A stretch of 64,000 nucleotides of DNA from Cephalotus follicularis (GCA_001972305.1 BDDD01001597.1:71856-135855); one strand, 5' to 3'; positions 1 to 11,509 are shown, counted from the first letter of the stretch. Numbers and translations: made by a program. The notes: a model not told the origin generated them from the sequence alone.

Positions 1-229
1 TCAAGGTCAAGGTAATGCGTATCATGAATGAATGCATAGCGATGCAGTATGACATGTAATTTTCTCAGTAATTATATCTCCGTATTTACATATAAAAAAC
101 ATATGCATGTTCGCAGTACATGTATAAACTCATAAGGCTATATCAATACAGGTAGTAAGTATGTCCCCAAAAGAAACCAGACAAGTAGGTCGTCATAACC
201 GTCGCCACTTCCTCGCCCCAACGTCATGC
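1..229 (-). mobile_element. Left segment of host LTR 'H'
   Basis: AT-rich noncoding sequence that ends exactly where element 1 begins. The last five bases (CATGC) match four of five bases after element 1 (CATGA, 10079-10083), so this segment and 10079-11509 were once joined. No coding sequence is visible. I infer that it is part of a long LTR on the minus strand, because the third segment ends at 22179 in the complement of a TGTAACGCCC start. The other end lies outside the window. It could instead be other noncoding retroelement sequence. Confidence 0.55.
225..229. repeat. Element 1 target-site duplication, left copy (CATGC)
   Basis: Five bases immediately before the LTR start at 230. The right counterpart at 10079-10083 is CATGA, so four of five bases agree. 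Confidence 0.7.
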
Positions 230-424
230 TGTAATACCCTGTTCATTCGTAAATGTATTTTTACGGGTTCGTAAATATATTTTAAGAATTTTATATGTGT
301 TTTCGGACTTTTAGTTTTATTTAATTTTAAAAGTCCGGTTGCCCTATGATCGGGTTTATGTGAATTTCGCGGAATGATACCGGTCCAAAATTTTGGGTAT
401 GTTGTGTTATGTTGGGATTGAATT

Positions 425-590
425 TTATTTATTCTATAATAATCCAAAATAATTTTATTAAAAACAATTTATTATTCTTTTATTTTTAAAATTTCTTAAT
501 TCTTTTTATTATTGATTCTTTTTCTTTTCTTTTCTTATTTTATCAATTTCTCCTACTTTCCTCCCACTCTCTTCTTTCTTTTCCAGGATT
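425..590 (+). promoter_or_regulatory. Possible core promoter and pyrimidine-rich leader of element 1 LTR
   Basis: A TATA-like CTATAATAA at about 433 precedes a long C/T-rich stretch. This arrangement is common near plant LTR transcription starts. The start site is inferred only. The equivalent sequence is in the 3' LTR near 7565-7720. Confidence 0.3.
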
Positions 591-1390
591 CCTTCTTCCT
601 ACCAACTATTCCACATGGTAATTCCTTCCTTTTCTCATTTCATAATCCAGAAAAGTTCCCTTTCATCCCCCTTTTGTCAAATCATGTCTCATCTTTTTCT
701 TTTTTTTGAGTACCATTGTCATTTTTATATGATGCCACCATCCTTATTGCAAACCACTCCGAATCTGCCTTGATTGTGTGAAATAATCTGCTGTGTAAAT
801 CATTCTTCAAATTCTAGGAGGTAATCTCAACCCTTAATTGTTTCTTTTGGATTGAATTCTCTTAGTTTGCTATGTATGTCTAGGCATGTCATGGTTTTGT
901 ATTCTTCATTTTTTGTCACAGCAGATTGTGTGTTTGTACTTGTGTTCTCCCTACTATTTTTTGGGTTCTCTAACATCATTAAAGGTCAGTAAATTCGTCC
1001 CCTTTAATGATAATCTTGTTCTAATGACTTACTTTGAGTTTTTATGCTCTTGGTGTCTTTGAGTCTTTGATTCTTGCCCAAACTTGTTAGCATTGTGTTA
1101 GTGATATTATCTACATGTTTTATGCACCTATATATGTCACAAACTGAGTTTACAACATCTGCAATCAATTAGAAATAGAATCTGGACATGTTCATGCAAT
1201 GTCTTCTTGCTTCCTTTTTCAAGTTAAATCTCTACCAAGTTGTTTCCTTGTCAAATTTGTGTTTCTATGTCACCTACAAGTCATATATAATCATATATTT
1301 ATGTCCATATGCCTCTAGTTTAATGTAGAAATCATTTGAACCATTTTTAGTAGCAAATCGTCGGATTTCCAACTGTTCTGTCGCGCAGAA

Positions 1391-1555
1391 CAGTCGGCTG
1401 TCTCAATGGACAGTCGGCTGGAATGGTTGGGTAGTCGACTGGAGGGATGAACACAGTCGACTACCTGCATTTTTTGATTGTGTAGTCGAGTGTTAATATG
1501 GTCCAGTCGACTGCCAAGCCTCCCCAGTCGACTGGAACCCTGTTTTAGTCGACTG
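1391..1555. repeat. Phased TCGA-palindrome array, element 1 5' LTR (8 units)
   Basis: Eight 10-bp units matching YAGTCGRCTG or close variants start at 1391, 1411, 1432, 1454, 1483, 1504, 1525 and 1546. Steps are 20, 21, 22, 29, 21, 21 and 21 bp, giving two blocks of four units. Several units are perfect palindromes (CAGTCGACTG). The sequence between units is not conserved, so this is not an ordinary tandem repeat. Confidence 0.9.
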
Positions 1556-1920
1556 TTTTGCCCTGGAATGTGTTGTTTTCAACTGTTTTGATTCATTTGA
1601 TCCCTGAATCGATCCGAATATTTTCCAAACACTGTTATGAGTCTATTTAATGCTTCTGATGTGTTTTAGACTCTTATACATATGATTTTGAATGGCTTTT
1701 AGATTGTGTACTTCAAAGGAGAATTTGTTTTTGATCGCCTATTCGTAAGTACTTTGCAAGCACATAAGGTACGAATTTTCTGTTCCTTGGGTATCTGACA
1801 TTCAAACTGAAACTATTTTGATAAACATCTTCGTTAATGAAATCAACGATGTTCATGATTTTGATACGTTTTGAATTTAAAGTTGGTTTAACATTTTAAT
1901 TGATTCCGACTTTATGTATA

Positions 1921-1995
1921 CGATATGTTATGGTACGATATGTTATGGTATGATATGTTAGGATACGATATATTATGATATGAAATGTTATAATA
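1921..1995 (+). repeat. 15-bp tandem repeat, five units
   Basis: Five consecutive 15-bp units, typified by CGATATGTTATGGTA, with a few substitutions. The 3' LTR has only four units at 9053-9112. The two LTRs have therefore gained or lost a unit since insertion. Confidence 0.85.
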
Positions 1996-2971
1996 CTGTT
2001 GTGAGCAGTTTTTGAATATGTTGTGTGAAAACATATTTATGTGATTTAAGTTGATTTTGATAAATCAATTATTTTAATTTAAATACTGAGTATTGTACCC
2101 ACCTATGGGGCGTATCCATAGGCACGTCGTGGGCCAGGCACGGGGACGTGACACTTCCGTAGCAGTGTGATTTGACGACGGCGTCTCTAAGTGTATGAAC
2201 GAATCCCATGAGGTGGATTTGTGAATTCTCTATGTGATAGAGGCGTATGAATCGATTCTAGTTTATGTGATCTGAGGTGAATTCAGATATGTGGTCCGAG
2301 GAGTGATCGGACATGTGAATGTGAGAATTGACTTGTGTAGTGCCGTACACTTCAATTCTAGTGGGCATGTGGAATTAGCGCCTCCCTTGCAAAAATTTAT
2401 GATATATGATATGAATATGGCTCAGTATGTTTTATGAACTATGATTTATAATGTTTCGTAATTGTTTCCAAAAATATGCAACTGTCATTTGAATATGATT
2501 TAAACTGTTGTAAATGTTTAAGATTCCTGTTACGTTATTATTGAAATATTAATGTTTTTAAATTACCGTTTACTGTTTTAATTCCCTTATCCGTACTGAG
2601 GTTTGCTCCGCCGCGTTTTCGTTTTCCATGCGGCAGGTTTTCTGGAGCAGCGGGAGAAAGTGTGATTGAGTGATGACCACCCTTTATGATGGATCCTTAG
2701 GAGAGTGATCCTTATGTTATGTTTAGTGGTCGGATACATGGATTTTTATGTTTTATGTTTTAAATTGGAACTGATTTATGTTTTGAATTTTCCGCAACTA
2801 CTTAATGTGTTAAATGGTTAAGCATTATTATTTCCATAAGACTGCCACATTTTCGGCTGCTTTTGGCTAATAAAGCAAACTTATGATTTGTTAAGAAATG
2901 TATATGCTCAGATTGTTAAGTTATGTATGATACGACCCTGTGACGACTCCCGCCGTTCTGGTGGTGTTACA

Positions 2972-3154
2972 GAATTTTGGTATCAGAGATTTTGGTTATG
3001 TTTCCTTAGAAGACCTAACTAGGTTTGACCTGTGAGATTGGGTATTTCGCTATTTCGCTTAGGCTATTTCGCTTATGATTTTCTGATATGTTTCCTATTT
3101 TCTGCTTTCTATTTTGTTCCTTGTGATGTTTTATGTTCAAGCGCCTTTTCGTAG
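2972..3154 (+). other. Element 1 leader between LTR and gag
   Basis: Short untranslated leader that contains the PBS. It includes a small internal repeat of CTATTTCGCTTA near 3050-3075. No reading frame is visible. Confidence 0.7.
2978..2988 (+). promoter_or_regulatory. Primer-binding site of element 1 (initiator tRNA-Met)
   Basis: TGGTATCAGAG lies six bases after the LTR end. This is the usual plant PBS complementary to the 3' end of initiator tRNA-Met, where minus-strand cDNA synthesis is primed. Confidence 0.9.
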
Positions 3155-4285
3155 ATGGCACGTACAAGGAACGCTGCTCGAAGGACTGCAACCGTTGAGG
3201 CTCAGGAAGCTAGAAATGAGCCTTCTATGGAGGAGCTTGTACGCCAGGTAGTTGCTCAGGAGATACGACGCGTGTTGAATGAACAGAATCAGAATCAGGA
3301 CCGTAGGGAGCCGGTTGCTGCTAATGATGCTCCAGCTGATGTCCAGTTGGGAAGAGATGCTGGGGACAGGACTGTTACGCCCACTTATGTTTTGGTTGAG
3401 CGGTTCCAGAAGCAGAGACCGCTGTCTTTCAGCTCAGCCGTGACTCCGGTGGAAGCTGAGCACTGGATTGCTAATATGGACAAGATCTTTGATGTGCTTG
3501 GTTGCAGCGACGAACAGAAGATTAAGTTAGTTGTATACAAGCTTGAGGGTGATGCTCAGAAATGGTGGAAAGCTGTGGCTTTGGCTAAGGGTGGCAACTA
3601 TGCGAAGACTTTGACCTGGTCTGAGTTTTGCAAGGTCTTTTATCAGCAGTACTTTCCCACCGCTGATAAGGAGGCTTACGCCAGAGAGTTTATCAATACC
3701 AGACAGAAGGATAGAGAGTCGGTGACGGAGTTTTTGACCCGTTTCACTAGGCTTGCTGGTTTTGCTGGTTCTGCGGCAGGGACAACATTAGAGCAGGCAG
3801 AAAAGTTCAAATGGAAGTTGCACTATCAGTTTCGGGGTAAATTGATCAACACCAGGTTTACTGATGTATCTGATGTGGCTAATGCGGCTAAGAACATTGA
3901 GCTGGAAAGGTTAGATTTCCAGGCTGCTCGACAGGAGTTTGACAGAAAGAGAAACAGAAGTGATTCTCAGGGGCAAGGTTCTGGACAAAATAAGAATATG
4001 AATGGCAAGCGTGGGAACAGAAGTGATTACCAGGCACAGCAACAACCCGGTTATGACCCAAGGCAGACTCAGGGAGCTGCGGATGTCCAGATTTCCAAAT
4101 GTGATGTGTGTGGTAGACAGCATCCGGTGGGAGTATGCTATAAGGCTATCGGCGCCTGTTTTGTGTGTGGATAGAAAGAGCATTTCGTGAAGGATTGTCC
4201 TGACCCTCGTGCAAAAGAAAGGAAGGGAAACAATGCATATCGTGGACAGCACAACGTGGGAGGTCGTGTCTTTGATATCACGACT
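3155..4285 (+). pseudogene. gag: Element 1 gag (capsid/nucleocapsid), interrupted
   Basis: Would encode the structural Gag protein that packages retrotransposon RNA in cytoplasmic particles. The ATG at 3155 follows a TAG and opens a 339-codon frame. A retrotrans_gag-type region covers roughly residues 85-260, including the WW pair in 'QKWWKAV'. A basic, glutamine-rich tail follows. A Cys/His motif (CDVCGRQHPVGVC) precedes the nucleocapsid zinc knuckle. The knuckle begins CFVCG but a TAG at 4172-4174 falls inside it; the frame then continues with the remaining His and Cys. A second in-frame TAG lies at 4286-4288. It is the equivalent of element 2 gag. It is non-functional unless both stops are read through. 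Confidence 0.9.
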
Positions 4286-4288
4286 TAG

Positions 4289-4770
4289 CAGGCAGCTAAC
4301 ACACCAGGTACTGTTTCAGGCTCTATTTATGTTGGTAACCGTAGGGTTTATGTTTTGTATGACACTGGATCGACCCACTCGGTTGTAGCGAGGTCTTTTG
4401 TTCGGCATCTTGGGATGTCTTCTCAGTTGCTTGATCCAGCTTTGATTCTTTCGACCCCTTAGGGTTCTTCTGTTGTGATATTTGAGTGCTTTTATGCTTG
4501 TCCTCTTGTTTTTGATGATCGGGTTCGTGATGTAGACCTTTTGCCTATCGATATGTACGACTTCGATATGATTTTTGGAATGAACTGGTTGGATCGACAT
4601 CGGGCTACGATCAACTGCTATGCTCGAAGGGTTCTGTTTGGGAATGTGAATATTCCTGAGTTTGTTTTTCAGGGTTCACATCCTAGGAAAGAAGTGAAAG
4701 TTATATCCGCTTTGAAAGCTCGGAAGTTGGTAGCTAAGGGCGCTGAAAGTTTCTTAGCTGTTGTGAAGGA
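4289..4770 (+). pseudogene. Element 1 aspartic protease region
   Basis: Same frame as gag, so gag and pol were originally one continuous frame. The retropepsin active site DTGST starts at 4361, after a typical 'VYVLY' strand. It would cleave the Gag-Pol polyprotein. The downstream 'DMIFGMNWL' flap/helix motif is present near 4570. A TAG at 4460-4462 interrupts the domain. Element 2 has an uninterrupted equivalent of this domain. Confidence 0.85.
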
Positions 4771-6118
4771 TGTCTCAAAGGTTGAGCCCCGCCTTGAAGA
4801 CTATCCTGTGGTTAGAGAATTTTCTGATGTGTTTCTGGAGGAGTTACCGGGTTTGCCACCGCAACGGGAAGTGGAGTTTACCATCGAACTCATTCCCGGG
4901 GCGGCACCTTTATCTAAGGCACCTTACAGAATGGCACCGTTGGAACTGCAAGAGTTGAAGGAACAGTTGCAAGAGCTGTTCGGCCTAGTGTTTCATCGTG
5001 GGGTGCTCAGGTTCTTTTTGTGAATAAGAAAGATGGGTCTATGAGGTTATGCATAGACTACAGAGAGTTGAACCGAATCACTGTTCGAAATAAATACCCG
5101 CTACCTAGGATTTATGACTTGTTTGATCAACTCCAGGGTGCTCGGTATTTTTCGAAGATCGATTTGAGATCGGGATATCATCAACTTCGGATAAAGGATG
5201 AAGATTTGCCTAAAACTGCTTTCCGTACTCGGTATGGGCATTATGAGTTTTTTGTGATGCCTTTCGGACTCATTAATGCACCGACAGTTTTCATGGATCT
5301 GATGAATAGAGTTTTTCATGAGTACTTGGATCAGTTTGTTATAGTGTTCATAGATGACATTCTTGTATATTCCAAGTCGAAGGAAGAGCATGAAGAACAG
5401 CTTCGCATTGTGTTGAGTATTCTGAGGAAGAATCAGCTTTACGCGAAGGTCTCGAAGTGTGAGTTCTGGTTGGAACAGGTGGCGTTTTTGGGTCATGTGG
5501 TTAGAGTTGAAGGTATCTGTGTGGATCCTGCTAAAGTTGAGGCTATTACTAAATGGCCGAGACCTACCACAGTGACGGAGGTTAGGAGCTTCTTGGGTTT
5601 GGCTGGATATTATAGGCGGTTCGTGGAAGGCTTTTTCTCTATAGCCCTACCACTAACTCAGCTTATGAGGAAGGGAGCGAAGTTGGAATGGAACGAGGAG
5701 CGAGAAGCAAGCTTCAAGAAATTGAAGAATGGTCTTGTGCCAGCACCAATTCTTCGTTTACCATCTGGGTCGGGTGGATACCAGATATACAGTGATGCTT
5801 CTAAGAAAGGTTTGGGATGTGTTCTGATGCAGCACAGTCATGTGATAGCTTATGCTTCGAGACAGTTGAAGGCTTATGAGGTAAACTATCCTACGCATGA
5901 TCTTGAGTTGGCAGCGGTAGTGTTTGCATTGAAGATTTGGAGGCACTACTTGTACGGAGAAACTTGTGACGTCTTTACCGATCATAAGAGTCTCAACTAC
6001 ATCTTTACGCAGAAAGAGTTGAACATGCGTCAGAGAAGATGGCTAGAACTTCTGAAAGACTATGATCTGAACATTCAGTACCATCCTGGTAAAGCAAATG
6101 TGGTTGCTGATGCTCGAA
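4771..6118 (+). pseudogene. Element 1 reverse transcriptase-RNase H, frameshifted
   Basis: RT copies the element RNA and RNase H removes the RNA strand. The N-terminal part in the gag frame runs through '[12 protein letters not shown]' and stops at 5023. Compared with element 2, a short deletion near 4980 removes the LDRGF segment and shifts frame. The rest continues from about 5020 with '[10 protein letters not shown]', 'KIDLRSGYH', the PFGL motif and the catalytic FIDD (Asp pair at 5353-5358). RNase H follows with 'YSDASKKG' and 'FTDHKSL'. The frame runs to 'NVVADA' and then joins integrase by a deletion. Confidence 0.9.
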
Positions 6119-7307
6119 GAATTTCTGGTGGAATGGAATGAAAAAGGATGTTGCGGAGTACGTTGGGAAGTGTTTAATCTTTCAGCAAGTAAAGATTGAA
6201 CACCAGCGTGCTAGTGGTTTGTTACAACCCTTGGAGGTTCCGGTATGGAAATGGGAAAGTATATCGATGGACTTTGTTACGGATTTGCCGAGAACTTTCT
6301 GAAGGCATGATGCTATCTGGGTAGTAGTTGATCGATTGACGAAATCGGCTCACTTCCTGGCTATCCGAGAAGACTTTTCTGTTGATCGTTTGGCTGAGGT
6401 GTTTCAGCAGGAGATGGTAAGACTGCATGGGACTCCGGTATCCATTGTTTCGGATAGGGATCCTCGTTTCACATCACGGTTTTGGAAAGGGTTCCAAAAA
6501 GCTTGGGGTACTAGGCTCAGTTACAGTACAGCTTTTCATCCACAGACAGATGGGCAAACTGAAAGGACCATCCAGACCTTCGAGGATATGTTGAGGTCTT
6601 GTGCTTTGGAGTGGACTGGGAGCTGGGATGAGTATTTGAGCTTGGTGGAGTTTGCCTACAATAACAGTTGGCATGCTAGTATCGGTATGGATCCGTTCGA
6701 AGCTCTGTATGGGAGGAAGTGTCATACTCTGACATGTTGGGATGAAGTTGGAGAATGAGTTATTGAGGGACCCGAGCTAGTACAAGTCACTACTGAGAAA
6801 GTGGCAATAGAAAAGGAGAGATTGAAAGCGGCTCAATCTCGACAAAAGAGTTATGCGGACAGACATCAGAGGGACTTGGAGTTCAAGGTTGGTGAACATG
6901 TGTTTTTGAAAGTTTCACCTTGGAAAGGAATCCGACGTTTTGGGCTTAAACGAAAGTTGATTCCGCGGTTTATTGGACCTTTCGAAGTTCTGCAGAAGAT
7001 CGGTGCGGTCGTTTATCGGTTAGCTTTGCCTCCGCAGTTAGCACATGTCCATAATGTATTCCACGTGTCTTTGCTGAGGGGTTATCAGTATCATCCCCTA
7101 CATGTGGTTCACTATCCGTTGGACAGTATTCGTGAGGATTTGTGTTGTGACGAGGAGACCGAGGCTATTTTGGATCGACAGGAACGGGTGACATGTAGCA
7201 AGACCGTTTCTTTTGTGAAAGTGCTGTGGAGGAATCATCCCGAACGTGAGGCTACTTGGGAGCTAAAGGAGCATATTCGGGAGCGATATCCGCACTTGTT
7301 TGTTTGA
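6119..7307 (+). pseudogene. Element 1 integrase with chromodomain-like C-terminus, damaged
   Basis: Integrase inserts the cDNA. The N-terminal zinc-binding module is mostly missing: the sequence jumps from RNase H 'VVADA' into 'FWWNGMK'. The last Cys of the remaining C-x2-C is Phe (CLIF instead of CLIC). The catalytic core is recognisable ('SMDFVTDLP', 'IVSDRDPRF', 'HPQTDGQTE'). Stops are at 6300-6302 and 6756-6758. A downstream frame (6801-7307) holds the DNA-binding C-terminus and a chromodomain-like tail ending in ATWELKEH...YPHLFV. In chromoviruses this tail is associated with chromatin targeting. Confidence 0.88.
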
Positions 7308-7349
7308 GGTATGTTTGTGTTTGTGATTTCGGGACGAAATCTTCTTTTT

Positions 7350-7361
7350 AGGGGGGGTGGA
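7350..7361 (+). promoter_or_regulatory. Polypurine tract of element 1
   Basis: A run of seven G in AGGGGGGGTGGA lies directly before the 3' LTR start at 7362. This is the expected position for the plus-strand primer. Confidence 0.85.
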
Positions 7362-8522
7362 TGTAATACCCTGTTTGTTCGTAAATGTATTTTTACGGGT
7401 TCGTAAATAAATTTTATGAATTTTATATGTGTTTTCGGACTTTTAATTTTATTTAATTTTAAAAGTCCGGTTGCCCTATGATCGGGTTTATGTGAATTTC
7501 GCGGAATGATACCGGTCCGAAATTTTGGGTATGTTGTACTATGTTGGGATTGAATTTTATTTATTCTATAATAATCCAAAATAATTTTATTAAAAACAAT
7601 TTATTATTCTTTTATTTTTAAAATTCCTTAATTCTTTTTATTATTGATTCTTTTTCTTTTCTTTTCTTATTTTATCAATTTCTCTTACTTTCCTCCCACT
7701 CTCTTCTTTCTTTTCCAGGATTCCTTCTTCCTACGAACTATTCCACATGCTAATTCCTTCCTTTTCTCATTTCATAATCCAGAAAAGTTCCCTTTCATCC
7801 CCCTTTTGTCAAATCATGTCTCCTCTTTTTCTTTTTTTTGAGTGCCATTGTCATTTTTATATGATGCCACCATCCTTATTGCAAACCACTCCGAATCTGC
7901 CTTGATTGTGTGAAATAATCTGTTGTGTAAATCATTCTTCAAATTCCAGGAGGTACTCTCAACCCTTAATTGTTTCTTTTGGATTGAATTCTCTTAGTTT
8001 GCTATGTATGTCTAGGTATGTCATGGTTTTGTATTCTTCTGTTTTTGTCACAGCAGATTGTGTGTTTGTACTTGTGTTCTCCCTACTGTTTTCTGGGTTC
8101 TCTAACATCATTAAAGGCCAGTAAATTCGTCCCCTTTAATGATAATCTTGTTCTGATGGCTTACTTTGAGTTTTTATGCTCTTGGCGTCTTTGAGTCTTT
8201 GATTCTTGCCCAAACATGTTATCATTGTGTTAGTGATATTATCTGCATGTTTTATGCACCTATATATGTCACAAACTAAGTTTACAACATCTGCAATCAA
8301 TTAGAAATAGAATCTGGACATGTTCATGCAATGTCTTCTTGCTTCCTTTTTCAAGTTAAATCTCTACCAAGTTGTTTCCTTGTCAAATTTGTGTTTCTAT
8401 GTCACCTACAAGTCATATATAATCATATGTTTATGTCCATATGTCTCTAGTTTAATGTAGAAATCATTTCAACCATTTTCGGTAGCAAATCGTCGGATTT
8501 CCAACTGTTCTGTCGCCCAGAA

Positions 8523-8687
8523 CAGTCGGCTGTCTCAGTATACAGTCGGCTGGAATGGTTGGATAGTCGACTGGAGGGATGAACACAGTCGACTACCTGC
8601 ATTTTTTGATTGTGTAGTCGGCTGTTCATATGGTCCAGTCGACTGCCAAGCCTCCCCAGTCGACTGGACCCCTGTTTTAGTTGACTG
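8523..8687. repeat. Phased TCGA-palindrome array, element 1 3' LTR (8 units)
   Basis: Units start at 8523, 8543, 8564, 8586, 8615, 8636, 8657 and 8678, so the steps are identical to the 5' LTR array. The last unit has decayed to TAGTTGACTG. One unit (8615) is GTCGGC where the 5' copy has GTCGAG. Confidence 0.9.
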
Positions 8688-9052
8688 TTTTGCCCTGGAA
8701 TGTGCTGTTTTCAATTGTTTTGATTCGTTTGATCCCCGAATCGATCCGAATCTTTTCCAAACACTGTTATGAGTCTGTTTAATGCTTCTGGTGTGTTTTA
8801 GACTCTTATACATATGATTTTGAATTCCTTTTAGATTGTGCACTTCAAAGGAGAATTTGTTTTTGATCGCCTATTCGTAAGTACTTTGCAAGCGCATAAG
8901 GTACGAATTTTCTGTTCCTTGGGTATCTGACATTCAAACTGAAACTGTTTTGATAAACATCTTCGTTTATGAAATCAACGATGTTCATGATTTTGATACA
9001 TTTGGAATTTAAAGTTGGTTCAAAATTTTAATTGATTCCGACTTTATGTATA

Positions 9053-9112
9053 CGGTATGTTATGGTACTATATGTTAGGATACGATATATTATGATATGA
9101 AATGTTATAATA
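9053..9112 (+). repeat. 15-bp tandem repeat, four units
   Basis: Counterpart of 1921-1995 with one unit fewer. Confidence 0.8.
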
Positions 9113-10537
9113 CTGTTGTGAGCAGTTTTTGAATATGTTGTGTGGAAACATATTTATGTGATTTAAGTTGATTTTCATAAATCAATTATTTTAATTTAAA
9201 TACTGAGTATTGTACCCACCTATGGGGCGTATCCATAGGCACGTCGTGGGCCTGGCACGGGGACGTGACACTTCCGTAGCAGTGTGATTTGACTACGGCG
9301 TCTCTGAGTGTATGAACGAATCCCATGAGGTGGATTTGTGGATCCGCTATGTGATAGAGGCTTATGAATCGATTTTAGTTTATGTGATCTGAAGTGAATG
9401 CAGATATGTGGTCCGAGGTGTGATCGGACATGTGAATGTGAGAATTGACTTGTGTAGTGCCGTACACTTCAATTCTAGTGGGCATGTGGAATTAGCGCCT
9501 CCCTTGCCAAAATTTATGATATATGATATGAATATGGCTCAGTATGTTTTATGAACTATGATTTATAATGTTTCGTAATTGTTTCGAAAAATATGCAACT
9601 GCCATTTGAATATGATTTAAACTGTTGTAACTGTTTAAGATTCCTGTTACGTTATTATTGAAATATTAATGTTTTTAAATTACCATTTACTGTTTTAATT
9701 CCCTTATCCGTACTAAGGTTTGCTCAGCCGCGTTTTCGTTTTCCATGCGGCAGGTTTTCTGGAGCAGCGGGGGAAAGTGTGATTGAGTGATGACCACCAT
9801 TTATGTTGGATCCTTAGGAGAGTGATCCTTATGTTATGTTTAGTGATCGGATACATGGATTTTTATGTTTTATATTTTAAATTGGAACTGATTTATGTTT
9901 TAAATTTTCCGCAACTACTTGATGTGTTAAATGGTTAAGCATTATTGTTTCCATAAGACTGCCACGTTTTCGGCTAATAAAGCAAACTTATGATTTGTTA
10001 AGAAATGTATATGCTCAGATTGTTAAGTTATGTATGATACGACCCTGTGACGACTCCCGCCGTTCCGGGGGTGTTACACATGAACTCTTACCCCATCTCC
10101 GTTTGCGACCGGTTTGGAGAAAGTCCTCCGTATGTTGCTTAGCACGACGGCTAAACCAACAGCAGGTTACTAGCACAGCGGTTGAGTAATCAAGAGCTTA
10201 CAAACACAGTACAATACAAGTCAAGCAAGAAAATATGATTACTTGATCAAAATATATTTGTTCAAAATATATTACCTTCTCCGTCTTTGGGAATACTCCC
10301 CCAGTCATTTGAAAATATAAGTTTATATTTTCCAAATATACATTTTCTTTCCCCCAAAATGATTGTAATAATCATGCAAGTTTTCAAGATGGTTAACACA
10401 TTTAGAAATTAACCACAACCAATCACGGTACATTAACAGTTGAAATGCAGGGCAAACATATGCTCAGAATGCACCTAGGGTTATGGGTATTTAACCTAGG
10501 CCTATCACCTTCTCTAAAGGTTTAATTTCTGTTATAA

Positions 10538-10753
10538 CAGTCGGATATTTTTCCATAACTGTCGGCTGGATCCTTGAGACAGTCGACTGTTCTTCCCCAA
10601 CAGTCGACTTGTTCATCTCGAGTAATCAGTAGTCGACTGTTTTGGGCAAAAGGCATGGACAATCGACTGTTCTTACATGACAGTCGGCTGGATGATCGAG
10701 TAGTCGACTGTTTTACTTAAACAGTCAGCTGTTCTGGGCTGGACAGTACCAGT
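10538..10753. repeat. Phased TCGA-palindrome array in LTR 'H' (10 units)
   Basis: Units start at 10538, 10559, 10580, 10601, 10630, 10660, 10681, 10701, 10722 and about 10744. Steps are 21, 21, 21, 29, 30, 21, 20, 21 and 22 bp. Units vary around CAGTCGACTG, for example CTGTCGGCTG and CAATCGACTG. The last unit is weak. Confidence 0.85.
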
Positions 10754-11504
10754 AATTCGCTTTTAAGTCCATTCAACAAGCAATTGGAATTTATCCACAC
10801 GTATTCAAACCCTAGTATATCACCAGTAGTCATATCCTGGTCTAAAACACAACTCAATTCATGCATTATTCTCCGTTTTCATTGTAAATTCAAATGAAAC
10901 CCAAACATGGTATTGGATGAAAACCAATCCAAAACTCCATCCAAAATTCAATGTGCATGTCAGCTTATTTATTAACAGTAACCACAACATTAATACAGAA
11001 ATCCACCGTTAAACAACTACACCTTTCATTTATAACATCATTACTCTTAAGCTCAAAATGCATGCATAGAATTCTCTACCATTTCCCCTACCTTTGATTC
11101 CAAGTTAGAAATCGGAAGTCCACCTCTTTGTGTCTCCTTTCCAGTATCTTTGAGCCTCCCAGCAGCTCCAAGAACAGTCCACAAGCTCCAATCCGAGCTC
11201 CAAGCTTGACAATGGAGAATCCTCTCAATTTCTCACTATCTTCTCTCTCAATTTCTCAATATTTTCACTCTCAATTTCTCTGGTTCTTTCTTATCAGGTT
11301 GCAGGGTGAAAGAGACGGAGGGAAGGGAACATTTATACAGACCTCTCTCCTTCAACCCGTTTGCATGGCACTAAGGGCCCTTCTCTCCCATTTTCACTTG
11401 CATGCACGCACACTTGTCACTCTTTCTCTTTCCTTCTGTCCTTGAAGGTCCTTGCATGGTTGTGCATGATCAACACGTCCTATTTCACGTGATGGCCTCT
11501 GAAG

Positions 11505-11509
11505 ATGCT
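11505..11509. repeat. Element 2 target-site duplication, left copy (ATGCT)
   Basis: Exact match to 21803-21807, flanking the TG...CA termini of element 2. Confidence 0.9.

Larger units (their letters stand above)
230..2971 (+). repeat. Element 1 5' LTR
   Basis: Begins TGTAATACCC and ends GTGTTACA. It is nearly identical along its length to 7362-10078, with scattered substitutions and one 15-bp repeat-unit difference. A weak TATA-like CTATAATAA near 433 is followed by a pyrimidine-rich stretch at about 505-590, which would suit a promoter and early leader. If so, most of the LTR is transcribed R/U5. It holds the 15-bp tandem repeat and the palindrome array listed separately. Confidence 0.95.
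230..10078 (+). mobile_element. Element 1: full-length Ty3/gypsy chromovirus (likely Tekay/Del)
   Basis: Complete nested retrotransposon of about 9.8 kb. In order it has a 5' LTR, a tRNA-Met PBS, gag, protease, RT-RNase H, integrase with a C-terminal chromodomain-like segment, a polypurine tract and a 3' LTR. The LTRs start TGTAATACCC and end GTGTTACA. The flanking 5-mers CATGC and CATGA differ at one base, as expected of an aged TSD. The reading frame has at least three TAG stops in gag-PR, a frameshift in RT, and a deletion that joins RNase H to integrase, so the copy is not autonomous. The Tekay/Del assignment rests on the LTR length, PBS and chromodomain and is an inference. Element 2 belongs to the same lineage. 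Confidence 0.95.
7362..10078 (+). repeat. Element 1 3' LTR
   Basis: Same start, end and internal organisation as 230-2971. It is about 25 bp shorter, partly because it has one fewer 15-bp repeat unit. It ends GTGTTACA at 10078 and is followed by CATGA. Confidence 0.95.
10079..11509 (-). mobile_element. Middle segment of host LTR 'H'
   Basis: Noncoding sequence between elements 1 and 2. It begins with the right TSD copy of element 1 (CATGA) and ends with the left TSD copy of element 2 (ATGCT, 11505-11509), which recurs at 21803. It contains its own palindrome array and a C/T-rich stretch at about 11190-11450. The short frames at 11128-11445 and 11402-11755 show no recognisable protein, and the second one crosses into element 2, so they are not annotated. 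I interpret the segment as LTR sequence, without proof of family. Confidence 0.6.

Noticed and set aside
8535..8843. Minus-strand ORF with QST repeated every seven residues
   Set aside because: The heptad pattern is a by-product of the 21-bp array step (seven codons). The frame is not kept in the other LTR, and steps of 20, 22 and 29 bp would break any coding heptad.
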